Origin: CAVPGH01 sp046726955
GTDB lineage: Bacteria; Acidobacteriota; Vicinamibacteria; Fen-336
Assembly: GCA_046726955.1 (NCBI GenBank)
Contig: JBKPBQ010000239.1
Span: 1 to 13,201 of the forward strand
Direction of reading: 5' to 3'
DNA: 13,201 nucleotides
In this document: positions 1 through 6,956 of the stretch, in pieces
Numbering within the stretch: position 1 is the first letter of the stretch
How the letters are laid out: the number at the start of each line of letters is the position of its first letter
The notes under the pieces: generated by a model
What the model saw: only the letters and a program-made list of their open reading frames with translations
Told to the model about the DNA's origin: nothing
The model's database searches: none
Program-made: the position numbers and the translations under genes

Positions 1-280
1 CCTGGAGGAGCAGCTCCAGGTATTGCACGCGCTCTTCGAGCTTCCGGCTCTCCTCGTGGGCGCCGCGGAGGCCGACGTAGCCGCTCCACGCCCCCTTGAC
101 CCCGCTGACGACGGCGCCCACGCCGTTCTGGAGCGGGGACAGGACGGAGAAGATGGCGCGCTCGAGGAGCGACGCTCCCCCCCCGCCGTCCACCTGGTTG
201 CTGATGACGGCGAGGTGCATGAGCACCAGGACGAGGAGGAGGAAGCGCCCCCGTCGGACGTCGATGACTGCGGCGGACAC
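1..280 (-). CDS. mreC: MreC, cell-shape protein (N-terminal part, cut by window edge)
   Basis: MreC is the bitopic inner-membrane partner of MreB; its periplasmic part links the cytoskeleton to the elongation peptidoglycan synthases. About 93 codons are visible. A basic start (VRRGR) leads into a hydrophobic stretch at residues 13-27 (FLLLVLVLMHLAVIS), then the family-typical SNQ, the 'FSVLSPLQNGVGAVVSG' segment, and the start of a charged coiled coil (HEESRKLEERVQYLE). The start is GTG at 280-278, preceded by AAGGAG (complement of 290-295) with a 9 nt spacer. It lies 21 bp after the mreB stop in the usual mreBCD order and is probably cotranscribed. Its gene boundary was worked out from the reverse complement. 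The call rests on these motifs plus position after mreB; the C-terminal beta domains lie outside the window. Confidence 0.9.
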   Translation of the reverse strand, partial: MSAAVIDVRRGRFLLLVLVLMHLAVISNQVDGGGGASLLERAIFSVLSPLQNGVGAVVSGVKGAWSGYVGLRGAHEESRKLEERVQYLELLLQ

Positions 281-301
281 GAAACGAGGCTCCTTAGCCT
301 G

Positions 302-1333
302 CTAGTCCAGGCTGATCTTCCTCAAGAGCTCGAAGTCGGAGAGCATCTTGCCCGTTCCGAGCACGACCGAGCTCAGGGGGTCCTCCGCCACCGAGACGGG
401 CAGCCCCGTCTCCTCGCGGAGCAGCCGGTCGAGGTTCTTGAGCAGCGAGCCCCCGCCGGTGAGGACGATGCCGCGGTCCACGATGTCGGCGGACAGCTCG
501 GGGGGTGTGCGCTCGAGAGCGACGCGCACGGCGTTCACGATGAGGCTGATGGGCTCGGAGAGCGCCTCGCGGATCTCCGCGTCCGTGATGGTGAGGGTCT
601 TGGGGATCCCCTCGATGAGGTCGCGGCCCTTGATCTCCATGGTCAGGGGCTCGTCGAGCGGGTAGGCGCTGCCGATCTCGAGCTTGATCTGCTCGGCCGT
701 GCGCTCGCCGATGAGCAGGTTGTACTTCTTCTTGATGTACTGGATGATCGACTCGTCCATCTCGTTGCCCGCCACCCGCACCGACTTGCTGTAGACGATG
801 CCGGCGAGGGAGATGACCGCGATGTCGGTCGTCCCGCCCCCGATGTCCACCACCATGTTCCCCGAGGGCTCGGTGATGGGCAGACCGGCTCCGATGGCCG
901 CGGCCATCGCCTGGTCCACGAGGTAGACCTCGCTCGCCTTGGCCTTGAGCGCGGAGTCCTTGACCGCGCGCTTCTCCACCTGCGTCACCTCGGAGGGGAT
1001 GCCGATGATGATGCGCGGCCGGACCAGCGTGTTGCGGTTGTGGGCGCGGCGGATGAAGTGGCTGAGCATCTTCTCGGTGATCTCGAAGTCCGCGATCACC
1101 CCGTCCTTCATGGGACGGATGGCCACGATGTTGCCGGGGGTGCGCCCCAGCATGTCCTTGGCGTCCTTGCCCACCGCCTCCACCTTCCCGGTGACGCGGT
1201 TGACGGCCACGATGCTGGGCTCGGAGACCACGACCCCCTTGCCCTTCGCGTAGACGAGGGTGTTGGCGGTGCCGAGGTCGATCGCGAGGTCGCTGGACAG
1301 GAAGCTCAGGTTGAGGAGGGAACGGAGATTCAT
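302..1333 (-). CDS. mreB: MreB, rod-shape-determining actin homologue
   Basis: MreB is an actin-family ATPase that forms membrane-bound filaments guiding lateral-wall peptidoglycan synthesis. The 343 residues match the usual length (about 335-350). Visible actin-fold motifs are phosphate-1 DLGTANT at 19-25, phosphate-2 DIGGGTTD at 163-170, and the adenosine motif GIVLTGGGSLLKN at 288-300. The family-typical IRPMKDGVI (72-80) and GIPSEVT (111-117) are also present. A short segment before residue 12 (NLRSLLNLSFL) could be the membrane-binding amphipathic or hydrophobic N-terminus. Start ATG at 1333; the nearest Shine-Dalgarno-like GGAG (complement of 1347-1350) is 13 nt away, rather distant. 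A candidate promoter lies at 1364-1392, and read-through from the GGDEF gene is also possible. mreC follows after 21 bp. No key residue appears missing. Confidence 0.98.
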   Translation of the reverse strand: MNLRSLLNLSFLSSDLAIDLGTANTLVYAKGKGVVVSEPSIVAVNRVTGKVEAVGKDAKDMLGRTPGNIVAIRPMKDGVIADFEITEKMLSHFIRRAHNRNTLVRPRIIIGIPSEVTQVEKRAVKDSALKAKASEVYLVDQAMAAAIGAGLPITEPSGNMVVDIGGGTTDIAVISLAGIVYSKSVRVAGNEMDESIIQYIKKKYNLLIGERTAEQIKLEIGSAYPLDEPLTMEIKGRDLIEGIPKTLTITDAEIREALSEPISLIVNAVRVALERTPPELSADIVDRGIVLTGGGSLLKNLDRLLREETGLPVSVAEDPLSSVVLGTGKMLSDFELLRKISLD

Positions 1334-1363
1334 GAAGTCGTTTTTTCTCCGACGAAGGAACGG

Positions 1364-1392
1364 GATCTAGGCCTGCAGCCGAAGACGATCAA
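1364..1392 (-). promoter_or_regulatory. Candidate sigma70-type promoter for mreBC
   Basis: On the minus strand TTGATC (complement of 1387-1392) is followed by exactly 17 nt and then TAGATC (complement of 1364-1369). Transcription would start near 1357, giving a leader of about 24 nt before the mreB ATG. The -35 box matches four of six consensus positions, the -10 only three, so this is a modest candidate resting mainly on spacing and location. Confidence 0.35.
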
Positions 1393-1458
1393 GCGCTCAC
1401 CGCTCCCGCCAAGGCGCGAGCGTCGTGCAGAGCGCGCGACTGATTGATGAATGCCGAT

Positions 1459-1491
1459 ATCACCCGCGTCGAACCCGCCCGCGCGGGTGAT
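1459..1491. other. 10-bp inverted repeat (hairpin) between the GGDEF gene and mreB
   Basis: ATCACCCGCG at 1459-1468 pairs perfectly with CGCGGGTGAT at 1482-1491 around a 13 nt loop. It sits in the 223 bp noncoding gap. No T-run follows on either strand, so it is not a standard intrinsic terminator. It could be an attenuating hairpin, a Rho-linked end for the upstream transcript, or an operator. The same gap also holds a 10 nt direct repeat AGCGCGCGAC at 1431-1440 and 1500-1509. I see no gene in this gap. Confidence 0.5.
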
Positions 1492-1556
1492 CAGGCCGGA
1501 GCGCGCGACGCACGACCGAGTGCCCCGCCGGGCGGTGAGCGCGTGCCGCCGCGACA

Positions 1557-2963
1557 TTAGACTGCCACCTCGATCCCGTTCTTGTCTCTCTCTTTGACGC
1601 GGTACATGGCCTGGTCGGCCTTCTGGATGAGGCCTTCCGGAGTGAGGGCGTGGTCGGGGTAGGACGCGATGCCGAAGCTGGCGGAGATCCGGGCGGACAG
1701 CCCCTGGCCCTGGAGGAAGCCGTGCTCCTCGATGGCCTTGCGGAGCCTCTCCGCGATCACGAGCGCGCCCGAGGCCGGCGTCTCGGGGAGGACGACCACG
1801 AACTCGTCCCCGCCGTAGCGGGCGAGGATGTCGCTCTCGCGCACGGCGAGGGCGAGGATCGAGCCCACCTCGGCGAGCGTGCCCGAGCCCGCGAGGTGGC
1901 CGTACTGGTCGTTGATCCCCTTGAAGCCGTCGAGGTCCAGGAAGATGACGGACAACGGTATGCCGTGGCGCTTGCAGCGCTTGATCTCGCGGCTGATGTA
2001 GAGGTTCAGGTAGCGCGAGTTGAAGAGCTTGGTGAGGTCGTCGGTGATCGTGAGCTGCTCCGTCCGCTGGAACAGCATCGCGTTCTCGATGGCGATCGCG
2101 CACGGCTCGACGAGCGTGAGGAGGATGTCGAGGTCGCCCTGCGTGAAGCGGCCGCCCACGCGGTTGATGATCTCGACGACACCGATCGTGCGCCCCCGGG
2201 AGATGAGGGGCGCGCAGAGGATGGAGCGGGTCTGGAACTGCGTCTTGGTGTCGAAGCGGGGAGCGAAGCGCGGGTCCTTCGCGGTGTCGTTGACGATGGC
2301 CGCCTTGCCCGTCTGGGCCACCCAACCCGCGACGCCCTCCCCCATCTTGATGCGGAAGGCGGAGACGTCCTTGCCCTTGGCCCCGAGCGCGAGCTCGAAA
2401 GCGAGCTCCTGCTTCTCCTCGTCCACCATCAGCATCGACCACGCGTCGGAGGGGATGAGCTGCTGGATCTTCTCCATGATCAGCTCGATCACCTTCCGCG
2501 GCTCGAGGATGGAGTTCGCGGTCTTGACGATGTCGGTGAGGATGGCCAGGCGCTTCGTGGTCGTCTTGAGGGCGACGCTCACGTCGCGGCCGTGTGGCTC
2601 GCGGTTGGCCGCCCGCGCGGACTGCAGGTGCGCGAGCACCGATTCCGGCGCCGGGTCCTTCGGTCCCCAGGCCTCGACGAGGAAGTCGAACCCCGCGCTC
2701 TTCGCCCGGCGCAGGACGGACGGCGCCGGTCGGACGAGGATTGCTCCCACCGGCTTGCCGGGCACCGCGCGGCGGGCGGCCCGGAGGTGCACGGGCCGGA
2801 AGCGGCTGCCGTACTCCACGAGCGCGCCGTCGAAGCCGCCGCGGGCGAGCGCGGCCGGGTCGTTCGCGGGAGAGGCGACGAACTCGTATCGGAGCTTGCC
2901 TCCCGGCGCTCCCTTGAGCCGCTGCTTGAGGGAGGGCTCGGCGAACACGACCACCCGCGCCAT
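1557..2963 (-). CDS. GAF-GGDEF diguanylate cyclase with receiver-like N-terminus
   Basis: Likely makes cyclic di-GMP from two GTP. Of 468 residues, 1-120 have an alternating strand/helix pattern like a response-regulator receiver (VVVFAEP, YEFVASP, FDGALVEYG, PVGAILV, GFDFLVE), but the expected phospho-acceptor aspartate after strand 3 is not evident (a Glu, E50, is nearby). A GAF domain spans about 157-297 (MGEGVAGWVAQTGK, APLISRGRTIGVVEI). The GGDEF domain occupies 300-468: DLDGFKGINDQYGH at 343-356, intact active-site GGDEF at 384-388, and an inhibitory-site RESD at 375-378, five residues upstream. These predict an active, product-inhibited cyclase. No transmembrane segment, so cytosolic. 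ATG at 2963 has AGGGG just upstream; the gene lies 7 bp after the FecR-protein gene and is surely cotranscribed with it. The GAF ligand cannot be deduced. Confidence 0.93.
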   Translation of the reverse strand: MARVVVFAEPSLKQRLKGAPGGKLRYEFVASPANDPAALARGGFDGALVEYGSRFRPVHLRAARRAVPGKPVGAILVRPAPSVLRRAKSAGFDFLVEAWGPKDPAPESVLAHLQSARAANREPHGRDVSVALKTTTKRLAILTDIVKTANSILEPRKVIELIMEKIQQLIPSDAWSMLMVDEEKQELAFELALGAKGKDVSAFRIKMGEGVAGWVAQTGKAAIVNDTAKDPRFAPRFDTKTQFQTRSILCAPLISRGRTIGVVEIINRVGGRFTQGDLDILLTLVEPCAIAIENAMLFQRTEQLTITDDLTKLFNSRYLNLYISREIKRCKRHGIPLSVIFLDLDGFKGINDQYGHLAGSGTLAEVGSILALAVRESDILARYGGDEFVVVLPETPASGALVIAERLRKAIEEHGFLQGQGLSARISASFGIASYPDHALTPEGLIQKADQAMYRVKERDKNGIEVAV

Positions 2964-2970
2964 CGCGCCC

Positions 2971-4221
2971 CTAGTACGAGACGACGAAGGGGCGCTTCTG
3001 CTCGTTGACCCCGCCGTTCAGCCCGGTGGCGCGGATCACCACCACGGGCCGCGCCCCCGGCTCGAGCGTGATGAACTCGTTGAAGGTCCCGTCGGAAGTG
3101 ACGTCGATGCGCTGCCCGTTCACCGTCAGGGAGGCGCCCGGCTCGGTGCGTCCCTTCACCTGCAGGATGTTCCCCCGCGCCTCGAGCGGCTCGAGGGTGA
3201 GCGGGGGCGGAGGAGCGAGCGAGGCGGTGGCGGTGGGCTTCGTGACGCGGAAGGCCGCGAACTCCGAGAAGCTGCCCTCGACGCCGTCCTTGTCCACGGC
3301 CGACACCTTCCAGTAGTACGTGCCGACGTCGAGGCCGCGCAGCTCCATGGACGGGCTCTTCCACTCCTTGCGGTCCACCACCGGCCGCCCGAAGTTGGGG
3401 TTGTAGTCGAGCATGATGTGGTACGTCGCGGCGCTGACGGGCCGCCAGGCGAGGAGGGTCGTGGAGCGCGCGGGGTCGACGTAGGCGATCTCCGCCTGGT
3501 GAGGCGGAGCGAGGAGGACGGGGATGTCGGGGAGCACGATCTTCGGGCCGGCCTTGCCCTCAGCCGTGACCTTCATCCCTTCGTTCTGGTTGAGCTGGAT
3601 CTTCTGCCCGGTCTTCGTCTCCGCCCCCACGTTCCCCTTGAAGACCTTGATCCCGGTGTCGCCGCTCTCCGCCACGAAGATGTTGCCCGCGGTCTGCTCG
3701 CCGGCCGTGGTGTTGACCGTGGGAGTGCGGATGGTGGTCGTGGCCCCCGGCACGTTGCGGGGCGCGGTCTGGTAGTTCGCTTCCCCGGAGCTGATCAAGA
3801 GCGAGACCCGGCGGTTGCGGGTGGCGGGGTTGTCCGCGCCCTCCTCGATGGTGATGAGGCTGTCCGGTCGCACGTGGAACACGTCCCCGTTGAAGAAGCG
3901 GATCTCGGCTGCCGCCCCCGACCCCGTGCGCACGAGGTCGAGCTTGCTCAACGTCATGCTCGGGTCCGCGTTCACCCAGACGAGCGTCCCCGCGCGCTTG
4001 ACCTGCACGCTCCCCTCGAGGGAGGCGAAGCGGGCGGTGGTGACGGCGACCGGGGTGGTATCCGGTGGCGGGGGCGGCGCGTACTTCTTGTAGAAATAGT
4101 AGCCAACGCTCCCCGCGAGGGCGATGATCACGGCGGCCACGATGTAGATGGTCCGGTAGGAGACCGTGAACCACTCGATGAGGTCGTCCCGGGACTTCTG
4201 GGGCTTCTTGTCGGCCGTCAT
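2971..4221 (-). CDS. Membrane-anchored FecR-domain protein with FN3-like and Ig-like C-terminus
   Basis: A 416-residue putative envelope sensor or scaffold. The N-terminus (1-23) is charged and cytosolic, one transmembrane helix spans about 24-44, and a proline-rich linker (residues 49-53) leads outside. Residues about 66-215 look like a FecR-type beta domain (ASLEGSVQVKRAG, WVNADPSMTLSKLDLVRTG, FNGDVFHVRPDSLITI, and NQNEGMKVT at the end). Residues 233-327 resemble a fibronectin type III fold (LAWRPVSAATYHIML, TYYWKVSAVDKDG). Residues 345-416 resemble a bacterial Ig-like module (GRTEPGASLTVNGQRI). There is no TonB-receptor or ECF sigma gene nearby, so this is not a classical Fec regulator. 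It is the first gene before the GGDEF gene (7 bp apart), suggesting that it feeds an envelope signal into c-di-GMP, which is inference. ATG at 4221; only a weak AGAG precedes it. Confidence 0.85.
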   Translation of the reverse strand: MTADKKPQKSRDDLIEWFTVSYRTIYIVAAVIIALAGSVGYYFYKKYAPPPPPDTTPVAVTTARFASLEGSVQVKRAGTLVWVNADPSMTLSKLDLVRTGSGAAAEIRFFNGDVFHVRPDSLITIEEGADNPATRNRRVSLLISSGEANYQTAPRNVPGATTTIRTPTVNTTAGEQTAGNIFVAESGDTGIKVFKGNVGAETKTGQKIQLNQNEGMKVTAEGKAGPKIVLPDIPVLLAPPHQAEIAYVDPARSTTLLAWRPVSAATYHIMLDYNPNFGRPVVDRKEWKSPSMELRGLDVGTYYWKVSAVDKDGVEGSFSEFAAFRVTKPTATASLAPPPPLTLEPLEARGNILQVKGRTEPGASLTVNGQRIDVTSDGTFNEFITLEPGARPVVVIRATGLNGGVNEQKRPFVVSY

Positions 4222-4317
4222 GGATCTCTTAGGCCACCGATCTGCTGACGCCCCCCGGGAGGGGCCGCCCCATGCTCCTCAAAAATGCCTTAGCCCAAGC
4301 GACTTAAGCGACCCATG

Positions 4318-4347
4318 AGTATAGACGAAACGGGTGGGGACGCGCAA
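4318..4347 (-). promoter_or_regulatory. Promoter of the FecR-protein/GGDEF operon
   Basis: On the minus strand TTGCGC (complement of 4342-4347), an 18 nt spacer and TATACT (complement of 4318-4323) form a good sigma70-type promoter. Transcription would start near 4311, leaving a leader of about 90 nt. This lies back to back with the plus-strand promoter at 4373-4401; the two -35 boxes are only 25 bp apart, so one regulator could control both directions. Confidence 0.6.
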
Positions 4348-4372
4348 AGGCCGACCCCACAGACGGGCCGGC

Positions 4373-4401
4373 TTGCGGCGTGCTGCCCCGGGGGCTAGAA
4401 T
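4373..4401 (+). promoter_or_regulatory. Promoter of the ppiD-like/STAS genes
   Basis: TTGCGG at 4373-4378, a 17 nt spacer and TAGAAT at 4396-4401 (five of six to TATAAT). Transcription would start near 4408, leaving about 24 nt of leader that contains GGGGAGG (4412-4418), 13 nt before the ATG at 4432. The remainder of the 210 bp divergent region (4222-4431) holds the opposite promoter and a GC-rich stretch (4252-4270) with no gene. Confidence 0.6.
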
Positions 4402-4431
4402 CGCGAATTTCGGGGAGGTCTTCGAAGACAC

Positions 4432-6363
4432 ATGGCCCTAGCCGTGATGCGCCGGCACAAGCGCTGGCTCTACGTGTTCCTCTGGATCGTGATCGCCGGT
4501 TTCATCGTCTTCTACATCCCGATGTTCCAGGGGGCCACCTCGGGCTCGCCCGGCGAGGTCGTGGCCCGAGTGGGCGGCGTGCCCATCACCGCCGGGGAGT
4601 ACCAGGCGGCCTATCGGAACATCGCCCGTTTCTACCAGCAGATCCAGGGTCGGCTGGACCCCGCGGCGCTGCGCCGCATGGGGCTGGAGCGCCAGGCCTT
4701 CGATGCCCTCGTCGAGGACAAGCTCGTCGAGGTCGAGGCACGGCGCGTGGGCGTCACGGTGTCCGACGAGACCCTCGGGCGGGCCATCGCCACGGATCCC
4801 CGCTTCCAGCGGGACGGGCGGTACGTGGGCTCCTCGGAGATCAAGCGCCTCCTGCAGGTGCAGGGCATCACGGAGGCGGAGTTCGAGAAGGGAGAGCGGC
4901 AGCGGCTGCTCCGCGAGTCCCTGGAAGGTCTCGTCACGGACTCCGTGACCGTGTCCGACGCGGAGGTGGAGCAGGAGTTCCGCCGCCGCAACGAGCAGGT
5001 GAAGGCGGAGTACGTCCTCGCGGACGCGGCGCGCTACAGGCCGCAGGTCACGGTGAGCGACGACGACGTCAAGGCGCGCTTCGACAAGGAGCGCGAGAGC
5101 TACAGGATTCCCGAGAAGCGCGTCCTCTCCTACATCCTCCTCGATCCCGAGACGCTCCGGCCCCGCGTGGCCGTCACCGATCGCGAGATCGACGCCTACT
5201 ACGGCCAGCACCCCGACGAGTTCAAGCAGGAAGCCGAGGTCTGCGCGAGCCACGTGCTGATCAAGGTGAAGGCGACGCCCGACGCGAAGGAGGGCCACTC
5301 CGACGCCGAGGCGAAAACACTCGCGGAGAAGGTGCTCGCCCAGGCCAAGGGCGGGGCCGACTTCGCGGAGCTCGCCAAGAAGTCCTCGGAGGACGCGGGC
5401 TCCGCCCAGAGCGGGGGCGACCTCGGGTGCTTCGCGCGCGGGCGCATGGTGCCGGAGTTCGACCAGGCCGTCTTCTCGATGGAGCCGGGGACGATCTCCG
5501 ACCTCGTCAAGACCAACTTCGGCTATCACATCATCCGGCTCACCTCCGTGAAGGAGGAGGGCACGCTGCCGCTCGCGTCCGTGAAGGAGCGCATCCGGCA
5601 GACGGTGACGATGGAGAAGGTGGAGGCCCTGGCCGGGCAGAAGGCGGAAACGCTCGCCGGGCTCCTCGGGAAGGGCAAGAAGCTCGAAGACGCGGCGAAG
5701 GAAGAAGGGCTCACGGTCCAGAAGTCGCCGGCTTTCGCGCGGGGCACGCCTCCAACGCCCCTGACGTCGCCGACCCTCGCCACCCGCGCGTTCGAGATGA
5801 AGGTGGGGGACGTGGAGAAGGAGGGCTTCTCGCTGCCGCGGGGGGCGGCGTTCATCTCCCTCGCCGAGGTCCAGCCCGAGCACCTGCCGGAGCTCAAGGA
5901 CGTCCAGGACAAGGTGAGGGCCGACCTCGTGGAGGAGCGCGCATTCGAGAAGGCGAAGGCGGCGGCCGAGGAGGTCAAGACGAAGGCGACCTCGGCGACG
6001 CTCGACAAGGCGGCGGCGGCGGTTGGGCTCGTGCGCAAGGAGACGCAGGGCCTCACCGGCCGCGACCAGCCGCTGGGCGACCTCGGGACGAGCGCGGCTC
6101 TCGAGGCCGTCGCGTTCTCGATCTCCGAGAAGACGCTCTCCGATCCCGTGCGCGTGCCCGCGGGCTACGCGATCATCCGCGTCCTGGAGAAGAAGGCCTT
6201 CGATCCCGCCGAGTTCGCCAAGCAGAAGGGCTCGATCGCGTCCTCGCTCCGCCAGCAGAAGAAGAGCGAGCTCTTCCAGGCCTACATGAGCCAGGCCCGG
6301 GAGCGGGTGACGATCGACCGGCTGCCCGAGGCCTACAAGCGGGTGGTGACTCCGCCCCGCTGA
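4432..6363 (+). CDS. ppiD: PpiD-like membrane-anchored periplasmic chaperone with parvulin domain
   Basis: PpiD/SurA-type folding helper for exported proteins. The 643 residues are close to E. coli PpiD (623). One N-terminal transmembrane helix (about 12-30, WLYVFLWIVIAGFIVFYIP) follows a basic cytosolic start, so the rest is periplasmic. Residues 40-230 form the SurA_N-like chaperone region (VARVGGVPITAGEYQAAYRN; LVEDKLVEVEARRVGV). The parvulin domain spans about 268-372 with CASHVLIKVK, GGDLGCFARGRMVPEFDQAVF and FGYHIIRL. The C-terminal region (about 380-640) is helical and contains two degraded copies of the parvulin end (near 455-483 and 560-590, for example YAIIRVLEKKAF). ATG 4432 was chosen for its upstream GGGGAGG; ATG 4447 is in frame but farther from it. 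The STAS gene follows after 20 bp. Isomerase activity is not guaranteed, since PpiD of E. coli is nearly inactive. Confidence 0.9.
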   Translation: MALAVMRRHKRWLYVFLWIVIAGFIVFYIPMFQGATSGSPGEVVARVGGVPITAGEYQAAYRNIARFYQQIQGRLDPAALRRMGLERQAFDALVEDKLVEVEARRVGVTVSDETLGRAIATDPRFQRDGRYVGSSEIKRLLQVQGITEAEFEKGERQRLLRESLEGLVTDSVTVSDAEVEQEFRRRNEQVKAEYVLADAARYRPQVTVSDDDVKARFDKERESYRIPEKRVLSYILLDPETLRPRVAVTDREIDAYYGQHPDEFKQEAEVCASHVLIKVKATPDAKEGHSDAEAKTLAEKVLAQAKGGADFAELAKKSSEDAGSAQSGGDLGCFARGRMVPEFDQAVFSMEPGTISDLVKTNFGYHIIRLTSVKEEGTLPLASVKERIRQTVTMEKVEALAGQKAETLAGLLGKGKKLEDAAKEEGLTVQKSPAFARGTPPTPLTSPTLATRAFEMKVGDVEKEGFSLPRGAAFISLAEVQPEHLPELKDVQDKVRADLVEERAFEKAKAAAEEVKTKATSATLDKAAAAVGLVRKETQGLTGRDQPLGDLGTSAALEAVAFSISEKTLSDPVRVPAGYAIIRVLEKKAFDPAEFAKQKGSIASSLRQQKKSELFQAYMSQARERVTIDRLPEAYKRVVTPPR

Positions 6364-6370
6364 CGAGCGG

Positions 6371-6376
6371 TAGAAT
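6371..6376 (+). promoter_or_regulatory. Candidate -10 box immediately before the STAS gene
   Basis: TAGAAT, identical to the -10 box of the ppiD promoter, ends 7 nt before the ATG at 6384. If used, transcription would begin at or next to the start codon, giving a leaderless mRNA; no Shine-Dalgarno sequence is visible in the 20 bp gap. No convincing -35 box is seen (GTGACT at 6346-6351 is 19 nt away), so the alternative is simple read-through from ppiD. Confidence 0.35.
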
Positions 6377-6383
6377 AGCGGCC

Positions 6384-6755
6384 ATGCACGTCGAGGTGCG
6401 CGAGAAGTCGGGAGTCGTGATCGTGGACTTGAAGGGCAAGCTCACGGCGGGCCTGGGCGACCAGATCCTGCGCGAGAGCATCGACGAGCTCCTCGCCGAG
6501 GGCCGGAAGAAGATCCTGGTCAACCTGTCAGAGGTCTCGTTCGTGGACAGCGCGGGGGTGGGCGAGCTCGTGGCCGGGCTCAGGACGGCGAAGCGCTTCG
6601 GGGCGGCGCTGAAGCTGCTGAACGCCACGGAGCGGGTGCAGAGCACGCTCTACATGGCGCGGCTCCTCCCCATCTTCGAGATGTACGGCGACGAGACGGA
6701 GGCGGTGGCGACGTTCGGGACGGTGACGGGCCCCGGGTCGGGCACCGTCCACTGA
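6384..6755 (+). CDS. STAS-domain anti-sigma factor antagonist (SpoIIAA/RsbV type)
   Basis: A 123-residue single STAS domain, the usual size for anti-anti-sigma proteins, which in their unphosphorylated form bind an anti-sigma kinase and free a sigma factor. The core reads VVIVDLKGKLTAG (11-23), then KKILVNLSEVSFVDSAGVGE. S56 in the FVDSAG motif aligns with the phosphorylated serine of SpoIIAA, after the conserved D55. The tail after about residue 110 is glycine-rich and extra to the fold. ATG 6384 gives the natural STAS start (MHVEVREKSG). No SpoIIAB/RsbW-like kinase or PP2C phosphatase lies in the window, so the partner is encoded elsewhere. It follows the ppiD-like gene by 20 bp and may be cotranscribed, but could have its own promoter at 6371. 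It ends 6 bp from the convergent zinc-ribbon gene. Confidence 0.9.
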   Translation: MHVEVREKSGVVIVDLKGKLTAGLGDQILRESIDELLAEGRKKILVNLSEVSFVDSAGVGELVAGLRTAKRFGAALKLLNATERVQSTLYMARLLPIFEMYGDETEAVATFGTVTGPGSGTVH

Positions 6756-6761
6756 ACCGAG

Positions 6762-6920
6762 TCAGTTCTCGTCGTCCCGGACGGCCCTGACGTTGACGTT
6801 CGGCTCGACGCTCGTGACCTTGAGCTCGATCGAGCACTCCGGGCAGTTGATGTTCTCGCCGACGTCCAGCTCGTAGCCGTCGAGCTCGAGGTCGGATTCG
6901 CATTCCGGGCAGCGCGTCAT
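6762..6920 (-). CDS. Small LysW-like zinc-ribbon protein (52 aa)
   Basis: This 52-residue protein has two cysteine knuckles: MTRCPECESDLEL (Cys4, Cys7) and NCPECSIELKV (Cys26, Cys29), joined by an acidic loop with GEN, as in LysW/ArgW, the carrier protein of lysine and arginine biosynthesis. Four cysteines 18 residues apart in CPEC pairs predict one bound zinc. Unlike true carriers, which end in EDWGE and use the terminal glutamate for attachment, this one ends RAVRDDEN, and no lys/arg genes are near, so the carrier role is unlikely. Start ATG at 6920 with GAGG about 10 nt upstream; it begins 36 bp after the prenyl synthase stop and reads in the same direction, so it is probably the last gene of that cluster. 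Its acidic composition and clean cysteine pattern make chance unlikely. Function unknown. Confidence 0.8.
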   Translation of the reverse strand: MTRCPECESDLELDGYELDVGENINCPECSIELKVTSVEPNVNVRAVRDDEN

Positions 6921-6956
6921 GGTTCCACGTCCTCACTTCCACTGGCTTGCCAAATC

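Noticed and set aside
23..1447. Long plus-strand reading frame opposite mreB
   Set aside because: High GC gives long open frames opposite real genes; composition is low-complexity Asp/Glu/His/Arg/Val and no motif appears, whereas mreB is unmistakable on the other strand.
2020..4248. 742-codon plus-strand frame opposite the GGDEF and FecR genes
   Set aside because: It is the complement of two well supported genes and shows only a GC-driven residue composition.
4229..4273. A 14-codon leader ORF upstream of the FecR-protein gene (minus strand, ATG at 4273, TAA at 4229-4231)
   Set aside because: GAGGAG is only 1 nt from the ATG, too close, and the peptide has no regulatory codon pattern; chance is likely.
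4380..6363. Plus-strand frame joined to the STAS protein, as if one long fusion
   Set aside because: The first 600+ residues are an arginine/glycine-rich frameshift shadow of ppiD; only the last part, from ATG 6384, is a real STAS domain.
6751..6766. ACTGA...TCAGT inverted repeat covering the two convergent stop codons
   Set aside because: A five-pair stem with six-base loop and no T-run is too weak to call a bidirectional terminator.
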